From: Bacillota bacterium
GTDB taxonomy: Bacteria; Bacillota; Clostridia; DSM-8532
DNA: 27,706 bases
Assembly (NCBI GenBank): GCA_023410885.1
Contig: JAEYPI010000173.1
Span: 1-27,706 of the forward strand
Direction: 5' to 3'
Below, piece after piece: positions 6,652 to 15,530 of the stretch. Position numbers and translations under genes: made by a program. The stretch's first letter is position 1. Each line of letters opens with the position of its first letter. Below the pieces are notes generated by a model. That model was given only the letters and a program-made list of their open reading frames with translations, ran no database searches and was not told the DNA's origin.

Positions 6652-8118
6652 TTACATTGTTGCAATCTCGAGCATGGCCTTGTATAAGCGATCAAACTGT
6701 TCACGCTTACGCTTTATGGCAATGCTGGGCCTGGGTTCAAACCGTTTGATCATTTGAACCACATTTTGTGCTGCATCAGAAAAGTTTGCGAACAGGCCTG
6801 CATCTACAGCACCAATCATGGCGGCCCCCAGGCAGGCTGCTTCCTTTTGAGCAGGGATTTCAACCGGCACACCGGTGATATCGGCTTGAATTTGACACCA
6901 TAGATCTGATTTTGCTCCGCCCCCTGTTGCGATGATTCTTTCCACCTCTAGGCCGGCATTACGAATATCGTCAATGTTTTTAGCCAGCATATAGGAAACG
7001 CCCTCCATCACTGCATAGGCGAAGTCGAGCCCATCATGCTTATCCCGGATGCCAAAAAATACACCGCAGGCATCGGTGTCAAACTCCGGCGCATTTGTTC
7101 CGACAATATAGGGCAAAAACAGCAATTCGTCGGGATGGGGTCTTTCCAGGATGGTCCGATCGATTTGATCATAGGTAAAATCCTTCAAAAAGTTTTTTCT
7201 AAACCATTCCAGACAGACACCACCGCTTTCGGCAACCGGAAGAAAGACATGGGTGTTGGGTATAAAGCCATAGTGCAAAGCCGTATGGTTATTCCCACCC
7301 CGCTTCTGGGGAGCCATTGTGGCAAGCGCCATAACCGTACCTGTGGACAGGCTTATAACACCTTCATGAACATTGCCCGTTCCAATCATTCCAGCAAAGT
7401 GGTCCAGTGTACCAATATTCACTTTTGTATGAGTCTTCAAGCCCATCTCCTCAGCAACCGACGAAGAGAGCTCACCCACGCTGGTGCAGGGCTCTTCCAA
7501 AGGTGGAAGCTGCTCTAAGCGAATACCACATACTTTCAGCATCTCATCCCAATAGCATTTATTGAGAATATCGAAGTAAAATGTAAAGGTCGCAATGGAG
7601 CAATCAGCACAAAGCTTTCCCGTCATCGAGTAGACAATATAATCCTTCAGCAATACGTAATGGGCCGCTCTGTCATAAATATCCCGACGATTGTTCTTAA
7701 GCCAAAGAATTTTGGTTGCCGGCCAAGTTGGCAAAACAGCCATTTGACCTGTTTTTTTATAGATTTCTTCAGCTGTGAACCGGGATGCAATTTGGTCCGA
7801 TTCTTCTGTGGAACGCTGATCCATCCATGATATGGCATTCATTAACGGCTTTCCGTCGCTGCCTAAGATAACCAAGGATTCCGCCTGGCCTGTAAAAACA
7901 ATCTGCCTGACATCCTCGGCTTCTATCGTATTATTTTCTATATGTTGCCGGACCATTGTTTTAATAGCCTCACAATAGTCGGTGGCATCGAATTCAACAT
8001 AATGGCCTTCCCTCAAATATTGTACAGAACGATCGAGCCATGCTTTCATTTGCATTCGATCATCGTAGACAGCCACCTTGATATTGGTGCTGCCCAGATC
8101 TACCGCAATAAATCCCAT
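6652..8118 (-). CDS. FGGY-family carbohydrate kinase (xylulokinase-like)
   Basis: This 488-residue protein phosphorylates a sugar or sugar alcohol with ATP, the usual second step after an isomerase. The N-terminal phosphate loop is AVDLGSTNIKVAVYDD (residues 5-20). The region TLDHFAGMIGTGNV places a likely catalytic aspartate at D239, and the C-terminal FGGY lobe has GVSYMLAKNIDDIR and the ATGGGAKSDLWCQIQADITGVPVEIP signature around 396-422. Length and order match xylulokinase/gluconokinase-like members. Substrate cannot be set from sequence: the isomerase neighbour suggests a ketose such as L-fuculose, L-ribulose or D-xylulose. AAAGGAGG lies eight bases before the ATG. It is the last gene of the LacI-led operon. 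Confidence 0.9.
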   Translation of the reverse strand: MGFIAVDLGSTNIKVAVYDDRMQMKAWLDRSVQYLREGHYVEFDATDYCEAIKTMVRQHIENNTIEAEDVRQIVFTGQAESLVILGSDGKPLMNAISWMDQRSTEESDQIASRFTAEEIYKKTGQMAVLPTWPATKILWLKNNRRDIYDRAAHYVLLKDYIVYSMTGKLCADCSIATFTFYFDILNKCYWDEMLKVCGIRLEQLPPLEEPCTSVGELSSSVAEEMGLKTHTKVNIGTLDHFAGMIGTGNVHEGVISLSTGTVMALATMAPQKRGGNNHTALHYGFIPNTHVFLPVAESGGVCLEWFRKNFLKDFTYDQIDRTILERPHPDELLFLPYIVGTNAPEFDTDACGVFFGIRDKHDGLDFAYAVMEGVSYMLAKNIDDIRNAGLEVERIIATGGGAKSDLWCQIQADITGVPVEIPAQKEAACLGAAMIGAVDAGLFANFSDAAQNVVQMIKRFEPRPSIAIKRKREQFDRLYKAMLEIATM

Positions 8119-8183
8119 AGCGCCTCCTTTGAGCCATTCAGAAACACATTAGGCTCTGTTTATTATTTTAATTCCATGAACAG

Positions 8184-8214
8184 GGCCTGCCGCAAAGGAG
8201 CATGGCGACAGGCC
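8184..8214 (-). repeat. Intercistronic hairpin in the sugar operon
   Basis: GGCCTGTCGC (8205-8214) can pair with GCGGCAGGCC (8184-8193) on the minus strand through ten pairs, one of them G-U, around an 11-base loop. No T-tract follows in the direction of transcription, so it looks like an mRNA processing or stabilising stem between the two genes and not a terminator for this strand. Confidence 0.45.
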
Positions 8215-8223
8215 TCATTTTTC

Positions 8224-9711
8224 TTACTTCCAGAGCTTATCGAGGATATGAAGAGTTTTTTCTACCAAAGCATCGCCGCTATCGGGTCCACAGATTGTAG
8301 AAGCCGGTTTGCTGCTATAGGAGCCACCCGCTACGGCCTCCTCGGTGGGAAGGTAACCCCCCAGACCATTGGCCAGCTGGATGACAAAGACCTGTTCTGC
8401 TTTTGCTCTTGCCTTTATGCGCAAGCCATACTCGTGGAATAACTCAAAGGGATTGGTGACAATGGCGATATTGCCAATGCGAAGCACATGCATTCTAAAC
8501 TGGTACTGGCTGGTTTTTTGTTGTAATTCCCAGCGCAGAACAACGCCCTGAGGCTCAAAAGCCTTTACTACATCGGCCATGGTCATTGGGTTTTCTTTAG
8601 AAAACCGACCTTTGATATCAGCGATCTCTTTTGCCGCTTCCTCATAATCCCCTTGGCTGACAAGACGCAACGGCAGGCTCATATCAACGACCTCATGCTT
8701 CAATACAGGATTATAATCAATATAGTTACGGGCGGTTTTGTATCCACGTATCACCGCTTCGGTAATACGTTCCCCAATGGCAGCGCATTCCAGCGTCATA
8801 TCAAAGTTGCGAAAAACTTCTTTTGTTTGTCCGCCCCAGTCTTTGAGCGCTTGCTTGTTGTTTTTGCTGATACGGATCAAATCCAGCGGGTTTTGATCAC
8901 CGGCAGCGCCACAGGCGGGTAGGATATAGACATTACCAAGACGCTCCCGTATGGCATCCCGTGTGGGGGCCCAGAAATCGGCTGAGATATAATAATGAAG
9001 CTCATGCACTTGAGCCGGACAAGGAATATCAACCATAATGCCCGTCAGCCTGCCGTCAATATCCCAAGTATACAGCATATCAGCAGTGTGGTCAGCACCA
9101 CCTTCAAAGCGTTTAAAGCCAGGTTGGGAGCAATCGCCATACATGACGGTCTCTTTTTGCCCCGAGGATTCAAAAACAGGGCGTCTATTAAAGCCCACCG
9201 CCGCATAGTCCTGGGCATAGCTGATTCCTCCGGGCTTTCTGCTCTCCCAAGCCTTACCGACAAGCTCAGTGAGCTTATCAATAAGAAAGGCCTGAGCTTC
9301 TTCATGAGCCAGTAAATCCTCGGGCAGATCTATCCGGGGCAGAATGTCTTTACCATACACATGCTCATTATCCTCACGCAAAAAGTCATACAGAAAGTCG
9401 GAGGAATTATGAGTGTGGGTGATATGAAAGGAAACCTTTGAAAAATTCAAATCCTCATAACCAGCAAGGTTTCTTTTTACGGCTTCCAAAGTATGGGAAG
9501 GAACCTCCGTCATATCAGCGGATATAAAGATAGCCTGCTCTTCCCCATTATCTAAAACCAATGCAGTTGCCATGATGGGATCATGAACGTATTGTGATAC
9601 ACGTTGATACATTTGACCGATGATATACACAGGACGTGTGGGCGTAATATTAATTTGTGCCCAACCGATTTTAATCCATTTTGTATTTGTCATTATTCCT
9701 ATTTCACTCAT
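8224..9711 (-). CDS. Neutral/alkaline ceramidase-superfamily protein, cytoplasmic, substrate unknown
   Basis: The 495-residue product resembles the N-terminal domain family of neutral ceramidases. Features are a start with GWAQINITPTRPVYIIGQM, the metal-binding pair in THTHNSSDF (T98-H101), a later CPAQVHELHY histidine region (about 231-240) and a GDQNP motif (271-275). In true neutral ceramidases the last motif is GDVSP with the catalytic serine; here that position is Asn274, so ceramidase chemistry is doubtful. There is no signal peptide or membrane segment. Placement between an isomerase and a kinase in a LacI-regulated operon suggests hydrolysis of a glycoside- or acyl-sugar-like substrate before isomerisation, which is inference. 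The start is uncertain: ATG at 9709-9711 or 9691-9693; AGGA lies only three bases before the second. Confidence 0.7.
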   Translation of the reverse strand: MSEIGIMTNTKWIKIGWAQINITPTRPVYIIGQMYQRVSQYVHDPIMATALVLDNGEEQAIFISADMTEVPSHTLEAVKRNLAGYEDLNFSKVSFHITHTHNSSDFLYDFLREDNEHVYGKDILPRIDLPEDLLAHEEAQAFLIDKLTELVGKAWESRKPGGISYAQDYAAVGFNRRPVFESSGQKETVMYGDCSQPGFKRFEGGADHTADMLYTWDIDGRLTGIMVDIPCPAQVHELHYYISADFWAPTRDAIRERLGNVYILPACGAAGDQNPLDLIRISKNNKQALKDWGGQTKEVFRNFDMTLECAAIGERITEAVIRGYKTARNYIDYNPVLKHEVVDMSLPLRLVSQGDYEEAAKEIADIKGRFSKENPMTMADVVKAFEPQGVVLRWELQQKTSQYQFRMHVLRIGNIAIVTNPFELFHEYGLRIKARAKAEQVFVIQLANGLGGYLPTEEAVAGGSYSSKPASTICGPDSGDALVEKTLHILDKLWK

Positions 9712-9766
9712 TTCATTATTTGTTATAATACCTATTTAGGGTTTTTAGGTCGTGGCTTTTAGCATT

Positions 9767-11128
9767 TTAAATAACCTCAATATCCAGAAGCTTGCATAAG
9801 CCCACCAGGGTTTCACGGTTATCCCCGTAGCTGATAATAACATGCTGTGAAGAAACCTTCTGTGCAAACTCTTCGACAGTACAGCTTCCCATAACCACTT
9901 CCAGGCTGGGCAGCTGCGGTGCCGGGGGTTCCCAGCCGCATTCTTCCCATGCAGGTGGCGCCTTGGCCTCACCGGTGTAAATATGCATGACATACCTGCC
10001 CTTTTTATAAATTAAGCGGGCACAGGTAATCTGACCGGTTTTAACCTGGGAAACATTTAAGAGGGATGCACTTAAAAGGCCAAACGCTGTGGGTAGCACT
10101 TGAGTATCACCTGCAGTAACGGCCTTAGGGATAAAATCAGGTACACCAATCAATACACTGTTCTTAAAGAATTCATAATACTCAAGGTAAGCAGCAGTCT
10201 GTCCTGTTGCGTAATTAACCATGAGCTGTGTTACCCCGCCCATCACATCGTTTTCCGGAACGGTCTGAACCCCATAGTAATGATCAAGCAGCATAAAGAC
10301 CATGGCAGGTGGAAAACCCAGAAGCTTTTTCATACCGTCCACATCGATGAGGGTTATGGCTTCGTAACCCCGTTCTTCTATCTTTTTACCAATGGCGAGG
10401 GCATATTTGACGCCGCGTTCAATAATGGCATCCTCACATTCCTTCATGAAAACCCAGTTATCTTTCACGAACCGGACAGCGTCCTGAACCTTTTCGGGGT
10501 CCAGCTTGTCCATATTCTGAACCATTTCGAGCATTTCAAAGGGCTCAACCTCCACACCAATCTGGCCGCGCAGGGAATTACCCTCATACTGGGTACCGTA
10601 AAGAAGCATATCCCGGTATCCCATGGTGCCAATGCGCGCTTTACGAAGGCTTGAAACTGCAAAGCTTGCATTAACAAACGCTGCAATCTTATCAATGGGC
10701 TCAGGCTCACCCATAACACTGTATATGTACTTAAAGCGATAGTCCAGCGCTTCGAAGGCCGGACGAAGCGCGGTGGTTCCTGCTTGATCGGCAGTGGTCA
10801 CAATATGTCCATTCTCATACCAGCCGCACATCCCCCAAAGCACCATGGGTGTATGGCGGAACACATCCGTTAAACGGATGACAGCATGGGATGGAACCCA
10901 ACCGGCCACACATACAATCAAACAATCCATATCGTACCCGTGTAGCTTGCTAATAGCCGAATCAGCTGTCTTGTAAGCAGTGTCGTCTATGACAATACCT
11001 GCATCCAAGATTTCTCCATTCAGTGCGGACAAAGCTTCCAAAGCATGATTGTGCTTGATTTCAAGACGCTCATAGGGCGTGTTGATCTCACCAAAGCACA
11101 CAAATCCTATTTTTTTCTTTCTGTTCAT
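9767..11128 (-). CDS. L-fucose/L-arabinose isomerase-family protein
   Basis: A 453-residue protein of the FucI/AraA fold family, which interconverts aldoses and ketoses with a divalent metal. The N-terminal half is a Rossmann-like region (KKIGFVCFGEINTPYERLEIKHNHALEALSAL...DCLIVCVAGWVPSHAVIRLTDVF...PMVLWGMCGW). The C-terminal half carries the PENDVMGGVTQLMVNYATG segment, with the Glu/Asp typical for metal binding in this family, and an H...YGD ending (SQHVIISYGDN). It is shorter than E. coli FucI (591) or AraA (500), as are other members of this broad group. AAAGGAG precedes the ATG by about nine bases. Thirty-one bases separate it from the LacI gene. The actual substrate is open. Confidence 0.8.
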   Translation of the reverse strand: MNRKKKIGFVCFGEINTPYERLEIKHNHALEALSALNGEILDAGIVIDDTAYKTADSAISKLHGYDMDCLIVCVAGWVPSHAVIRLTDVFRHTPMVLWGMCGWYENGHIVTTADQAGTTALRPAFEALDYRFKYIYSVMGEPEPIDKIAAFVNASFAVSSLRKARIGTMGYRDMLLYGTQYEGNSLRGQIGVEVEPFEMLEMVQNMDKLDPEKVQDAVRFVKDNWVFMKECEDAIIERGVKYALAIGKKIEERGYEAITLIDVDGMKKLLGFPPAMVFMLLDHYYGVQTVPENDVMGGVTQLMVNYATGQTAAYLEYYEFFKNSVLIGVPDFIPKAVTAGDTQVLPTAFGLLSASLLNVSQVKTGQITCARLIYKKGRYVMHIYTGEAKAPPAWEECGWEPPAPQLPSLEVVMGSCTVEEFAQKVSSQHVIISYGDNRETLVGLCKLLDIEVI

Positions 11129-11159
11129 CTCTGCATTCTCCTTTGCGGATATTATTTTC

Positions 11160-12164
11160 CTATTTCAAGGGAACGGAAGTGGAATCTCTTATAATAAGCT
11201 TTGACTGGAGTGCAACATTTTGCACCACATGATCTTCTCTATTATTCAAACTGTCCATTAGGAGCTTGACAGCCACAATACCCATCTGACCGACCGGATT
11301 GGTGATACTGGTCAGTTTAACGGGCAGGTAATCATTCATCACAATATTATCAACACCTATGACCGATATGTCCTCCGGGACACGTAGCCCTGCCTCATTC
11401 AGTGCTTTCATTACGCCTATGGCAACTTGGTCATAGCAGGCAATAATAGCAGACGGCAGTTGTTTTTCAGCCAGAAGCTCCTTTGTACGAAGGTACCCCC
11501 CTATTTCAAAGCGTTCCGCTCCCCGCTTTACAAATTCTGGTTTTAAGGTCAGCGCTTTTTGCTCCATATAATCGACCAATGCACGGAAGCGCGAATCAGA
11601 GGTGTATTCTCCAATATATCCGATTTTTTCATGGCCCAAGCTTATCAGGTGTTCGACGGCCAACTGCATGCATCCATCGGAATCCACATAAATCATATCA
11701 ATGGGTACGGCGGAGTTGATTTCGGATAGCAGCACCACCGGAATTTCAGATTTGATCAAACGCTCACTAAACCAGCCATTACCGCGAACTGCGTCGGTAT
11801 CAAAAAAGTAGCAAATCAAAATACCACACACATCCTGCTGAGCCAGCAGTTCAAAGGCTTCATCCACAGCCTCTGAAGCGAAGCCGCTAAGAACAACGAA
11901 CATATTGTATCCCTGTTTACGAATTTCGGTAGACAACGAATGGGCCAATTCAGCATAATAGTGGCTTGAAACCTCCGGCAAAATAACACCGATTGTCTTG
12001 CTTCGGCTTTTATCCTCGATACGAAAACGATACCCCAACTCCCTGGCCACTTTTTTTACAAGCTTGCACGTATCCGGACTAATATCGGAGCTGTCCCTCA
12101 ATGCTCTCGAAACTGTTGAAACATTCAATCCTGTCTTCAGTGCAATATCGCGAAGCTTTACCAT
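11160..12164 (-). CDS. LacI-family transcriptional regulator of the sugar operon
   Basis: A 334-residue repressor-type protein. The N-terminal helix-turn-helix is MVKLRDIALKTGLNVSTVSRALRDSSDISPDTCKLVKKVARELGYR (residues 1-46), and the rest is a periplasmic-binding-protein-like sensor domain (SKTIGVILPEVSSHYYAELAHSL..., ending ...GIVAVKLLMDSLNNRE). I chose ATG at 12162-12164 since GGAGG lies seven bases upstream; a TTG one codon earlier is less well spaced. The gene ends in TAG. As the first gene of the operon it probably represses its own promoter together with the enzymes, with a sugar or sugar phosphate as inducer; the inducer cannot be read from sequence. Confidence 0.93.
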   Translation of the reverse strand: MVKLRDIALKTGLNVSTVSRALRDSSDISPDTCKLVKKVARELGYRFRIEDKSRSKTIGVILPEVSSHYYAELAHSLSTEIRKQGYNMFVVLSGFASEAVDEAFELLAQQDVCGILICYFFDTDAVRGNGWFSERLIKSEIPVVLLSEINSAVPIDMIYVDSDGCMQLAVEHLISLGHEKIGYIGEYTSDSRFRALVDYMEQKALTLKPEFVKRGAERFEIGGYLRTKELLAEKQLPSAIIACYDQVAIGVMKALNEAGLRVPEDISVIGVDNIVMNDYLPVKLTSITNPVGQMGIVAVKLLMDSLNNREDHVVQNVALQSKLIIRDSTSVPLK

Positions 12165-12185
12165 CAAATGACCTCCGATCCCTAA

Positions 12186-12198
12186 TTGATGTGATCAA
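12186..12198. promoter_or_regulatory. Inverted repeat before the LacI-regulator gene
   Basis: TTGAT-GTG-ATCAA is a perfect five-base inverted repeat with a three-base centre, just upstream of the ribosome-binding site of the regulator. It is a weak candidate operator or mRNA element. Confidence 0.3.
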
Positions 12199-12255
12199 GA
12201 CAAAAATCCCGAAAAAAGTGTCAAAAATTTCGAGCATTAGGCTTACTTAACTGAT

Positions 12256-12343
12256 TTTACGAAATTATTTTCTAAAAGGGTTAATCTACACAGATTATAT
12301 TATGCGGTTTTATAAGTTGTCAAGCTGGCTATTTTTTCGTAAA
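12256..12343. promoter_or_regulatory. Paired inverted motifs flanking the LacI-operon promoter
   Basis: TTTACGAAA (12256-12264) and its reverse complement TTTCGTAAA (12335-12343) flank the -35/-10 region, with centres 79 bases apart. Both have a central CG with A/T arms, the general form of LacI-family operators. Two sites could support looping. The role is inferred. Confidence 0.4.
12294..12323 (-). promoter_or_regulatory. Sigma-A-type promoter of the sugar operon
   Basis: A perfect TTGACA (12318-12323), an 18-base spacer and a perfect TATAAT (12294-12299) lie on the minus strand about 130 bases before the regulator. The 16 bases ending in TTGACAA are identical to those at the str operon promoter. 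Confidence 0.85.
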
Positions 12344-12387
12344 TATTTTCGGTCATTTAATTCGTTACCTCTTAATTTCAAGACAAC

Positions 12388-12433
12388 GCAAAAAAGGACA
12401 CCTCCGCCGTCCATCAAAGGCAGGGAATGTCCT
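12388..12433 (-). terminator. Terminator after the LonH-type protease gene
   Basis: AGGACA (12428-12433) pairs with TGTCCT (12395-12400) at the base of a longer imperfect GC-rich stem, followed by a run of T residues on the minus strand. It lies 47 bases after the protease stop codon and upstream of the sugar-operon promoter. Confidence 0.8.
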
Positions 12434-12479
12434 ATTACCTCCAAAGAACTATTATTGAACTTGGGTTGATCAAAGAATC

Positions 12480-14894
12480 TTATTCCATGGCATGGTATTT
12501 TGCCGTTATTTCAGCAAAGCGGCGAAGCTTGTTATAAGCTCTGTCATTCACTGTTCCCGCAGGATAGGTGCCATCAGGAAGGCGATCACCCGCCGGAACT
12601 CCGGTAAGAATCTCAATTCCCTCATCCACTGTTCGGATGGGATAAATGCGGAATAGTCCTTTTTCAACAGCTTCCGCCACTTCATCCGAAAGCATCAGAT
12701 TTTTCACGTTCTGGTAGGGGATAATGACACCCTGCCTGCCATTGAGACCGTTAATTTTGCAGATTTCAAAGAAACCCTCAATCTTAAAGGTCGCTCCTCC
12801 GATGGGTTGAATAAAACCATGCTGGTTGACAGAACCCGTCACCGCAATACCCTGATAGATGGGCAGGTCCGAAAGACTGGATAGGATGGCGAAAAGCTCG
12901 GTAGATGAGGCGCTGTCCCCTTCTATGCCACCATAAAGCTGTTCAAAGCAAATACTTGCAGCCAAGGACAGAGGAATATCCTGAGCATATTTTTTCCCGA
13001 TATAACCGCTTAAAATAAGAACACCCTTGGAATGGGTAACCCCCCCCGTCTCCACCTCACGCTCAATATCCAAAATGCCGGTTTTCCCCATGTAAGTTGC
13101 TGCGGTAATGCGACTGGGCTTGCCAAAGGTGTAATCTCCCAGATCAATAACGGACAAGCCATTAATTTGTCCCACAACATATCCGTCGGTATCAATCAAA
13201 AGCGTTCCCTCGCGAATAAGCTCCAAAAGCTCTTCATCATATTTGCTTGAACGTTTTCTTTTCTCATAGATAGCCTTTTTGACATGACAATGGGTAACAA
13301 GGGCACTTCCTTCAATTCTCGCCCAGGTTCCCGCCTCAACAAGAATATTAACAATTTCGGAAAAGCGTGTTGTAAGCTTATTTTGATCCTGAACAATCCA
13401 AGAGCAGTAATTCACCACCTCGGCTACACCGGTTTTGTCAAAATGTCTGATGCCTTCCTTGCTGCAGAAGGCTCCTATATAGCGGGCCAACCGCTGAACA
13501 TTCTCATTGTTCCAATCCATTCGCTCATCAAAGTCAGCTTTGATTTTGAAATATTTTTTAAAATCCAAGTCGAAGTTATAAAGCAATTGGTAGAGCTCTG
13601 AGCTTCCAACCAATATAATCTTGACATTAATGGGAATGGACTCGGGCTTTAATGCAGAGACCGCTACCAGTCCCATCTGCTCTTTAATGTTCTCAATAAT
13701 GATTTGTCGCGTCTTAAGGGTACGTTTTATGGCTTCAAAGGACTGTGGATTAGAGAGCACATCATTGATTTGAAGGATCAAAAAGCCACCGTTGGCTTGA
13801 TGGAAAAGCCCCGGCTTGATCATGGTATAATCAGTTGTCATGGTTCCAAACTCATTCTCGTACTCACATCTGCCCATGAGATTGTAGTAGGAAGGGTTAT
13901 AATCAACGATAACAGGTGCCCCGTGCAAGCGACTGTTATCGACGAGGAGGTTAACCTTATAACGATCATACGGGCTATCTTCACCGCCCCGTTTCATTAT
14001 CATCTGATAGAGAGCACTCTGTTGGTCCTCTGAATAATTGTTTCCTACCAATTGGTCAATATTATCCAGAATATCGTCCTTAACATTATCCAAAAATTCA
14101 ATAATAAAAGGATACATGCTATACTTGCCCTTAAGGTCATCAATGTGGATACCCACGGCATAAAGGGCAATCTGGTTCTCCCACTCCCGAACGGCAACCT
14201 CGGCTTCCACCTCGACCTCACGTATTTTTCTGATGGTATCGGCCGTCTCATTCTGCAAGGCCTCGGATGATTTGGAAAGCTCAATCTTCACTTCCTCGTC
14301 CAGGGCTTTAAAATCCTCTTCACTTAAGGGCTCCCCATCAACCACAGGCATAAAATAAATGCCTGAGTTGGCAAGCTTCACCCTAAAGCCCCGCTCAGCA
14401 GCTTCATCGCTGAGTTCCATAACATACTCATCTTTCTTATCCCGAAATTCCTTTATGATTCGCGAGCGTTCCGCTTCGTAATCTTCTCCGTCAAAGGCTT
14501 TTACAAGCTCCTGTTCGATGACCCTGACGAATTCCTCCATATCCTTCTTAAAGTCACGGCCCATACCCGCCGTTAAATTGATGGCCTTCGGCCTATTGGA
14601 GTCCTCGAAATTATAGACATAGCACCAGTCATCCGGAACGGGCATCAAACGAGCATGCTTCAAAGCGCTTTCCAGCGCATAGCGCGTTTTTCCTTCACCT
14701 GATTCACCTGACATATAGAGATTATAACCGTCCAGTTGAATGGACAAGCCGAATTCAGTGGCCTCAGTGGCCCGCTGCTGGCCAATAAGCTCCCTGGACG
14801 GAGCCAATAAGGAAGTGTCCTGGAATTTCAAAGATAAAGGATCACAGATCCTTCTTAAAGCACTGGCTTGAAGTGGAGTAACAGCCACAAACAC
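12480..14894 (-). CDS. Lon-related ATP-dependent protease, LonH/YcbZ type
   Basis: An 804-residue AAA+ protease distinct from classic Lon: it lacks the Lon N-terminal domain and begins with a linker and the ATP site GESGEGKTRYALESAL (about 60-75). A long helical insertion (residues about 130-270) follows, including the REVEVEAEVAVREWENQ coiled stretch. The proteolytic domain is C-terminal, with the Ser-Lys dyad in EGDSASS (S661) and GGATFKIEGFFE (K704). The spacing of 43 residues equals that in E. coli Lon. The protein is probably a cytosolic quality-control or regulatory protease. The start is GTG at 14892-14894; a second GTG two codons on (14886-14888) has better spacing to GGGGGT. It has no close operon partner: 186 bases follow rimI, with a stem at 15005-15026 but no clear promoter. 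Confidence 0.88.
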   Translation of the reverse strand: MFVAVTPLQASALRRICDPLSLKFQDTSLLAPSRELIGQQRATEATEFGLSIQLDGYNLYMSGESGEGKTRYALESALKHARLMPVPDDWCYVYNFEDSNRPKAINLTAGMGRDFKKDMEEFVRVIEQELVKAFDGEDYEAERSRIIKEFRDKKDEYVMELSDEAAERGFRVKLANSGIYFMPVVDGEPLSEEDFKALDEEVKIELSKSSEALQNETADTIRKIREVEVEAEVAVREWENQIALYAVGIHIDDLKGKYSMYPFIIEFLDNVKDDILDNIDQLVGNNYSEDQQSALYQMIMKRGGEDSPYDRYKVNLLVDNSRLHGAPVIVDYNPSYYNLMGRCEYENEFGTMTTDYTMIKPGLFHQANGGFLILQINDVLSNPQSFEAIKRTLKTRQIIIENIKEQMGLVAVSALKPESIPINVKIILVGSSELYQLLYNFDLDFKKYFKIKADFDERMDWNNENVQRLARYIGAFCSKEGIRHFDKTGVAEVVNYCSWIVQDQNKLTTRFSEIVNILVEAGTWARIEGSALVTHCHVKKAIYEKRKRSSKYDEELLELIREGTLLIDTDGYVVGQINGLSVIDLGDYTFGKPSRITAATYMGKTGILDIEREVETGGVTHSKGVLILSGYIGKKYAQDIPLSLAASICFEQLYGGIEGDSASSTELFAILSSLSDLPIYQGIAVTGSVNQHGFIQPIGGATFKIEGFFEICKINGLNGRQGVIIPYQNVKNLMLSDEVAEAVEKGLFRIYPIRTVDEGIEILTGVPAGDRLPDGTYPAGTVNDRAYNKLRRFAEITAKYHAME

Positions 14895-15080
14895 ACCCCC
14901 GATTTCCCATTCATATCATTTTATCAACCGCTTTGAAAAAATATGATTACACGGTTCAAAGTAACGACTTTTATTGGCAAGCTCCATTGAGAGCACGCCA
15001 GTAGCCCTTTCGTATTAGGGAAAGGGTGTTAAGTCATTCTTTATTCAAGATGGATAGAAAGAGAGGTGATATATTAAAAT

Positions 15081-15527
15081 TTAGAAGACCAGCCACATAA
15101 TGAGTGCATCCTCATTGTTATCAGAATAGTAACGCTTTCTCCGGCCACTTGCCTTAAAGCCGAAGCGCTCATAAAGAGAGATGGCTGCTACATTACTTAC
15201 CCGAACCTCCAACGTAAGTCCTATAAGCTCTGACATTTTTGCATAGTCAACCAGGGCCTCAATCAAGCGTTTACCGTATCCTGATCTTCTGAAATCGGGG
15301 TGCACTGCTACATTGGTGATATGTCCTTCATCAATAATCTTCCATAGACCTGCATATCCACAAATCTGTCCTGAAATTTCCAATACCAGATAAAAGGCAT
15401 TGGGATTATAAAGCTCATCCTCAAACATCCCCCTGGTCCAGGGAAGGGAAAAGCATTTTTCCTCTAACGCAAGAATAGCATCAATATCTTGATGGGTCAT
15501 GGCTCGAATAATGGGCTCAATAGACAT
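15081..15527 (-). CDS. rimI: Ribosomal-protein-alanine N-acetyltransferase RimI
   Basis: RimI acetylates the N-terminal alanine of ribosomal protein S18. The 148-residue GNAT protein begins IEPIIRAMTHQDIDAILALEEKCFSLPWTRGMFEDEL. The acetyl-CoA motif A is VAVHPDFRRSGYGKRLIEALVDYA (about 73-96), and it ends with AISLYERFGFKASGRRKRYY, typical of RimI. GAGAGG lies just before the ATG, three bases after the tsaB stop. The tsaE-tsaB-rimI order is common in Firmicutes, where tsaD often follows; here it does not. Confidence 0.92.
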   Translation of the reverse strand: MSIEPIIRAMTHQDIDAILALEEKCFSLPWTRGMFEDELYNPNAFYLVLEISGQICGYAGLWKIIDEGHITNVAVHPDFRRSGYGKRLIEALVDYAKMSELIGLTLEVRVSNVAAISLYERFGFKASGRRKRYYSDNNEDALIMWLVF

Positions 15528-15530
15528 TTT

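Noticed and set aside
8224..9711. Secreted ceramidase acting on host sphingolipids
   Set aside because: There is no signal peptide, and the family's catalytic serine position is Asn.
10100..10654. Long open frame of 184 codons on the plus strand
   Set aside because: It is antisense to the isomerase-like gene, has no family resemblance and no suitable start signal.
15005..15026. Hairpin CCCTTTC/GAAAGGG as a terminator after rimI
   Set aside because: No T-tract follows in either direction, so termination is not supported.
14895..15080. Promoter for the LonH-type protease
   Set aside because: Only weak matches such as TTTCAA and TATGAA were found, not distinct from chance in AT-rich sequence.
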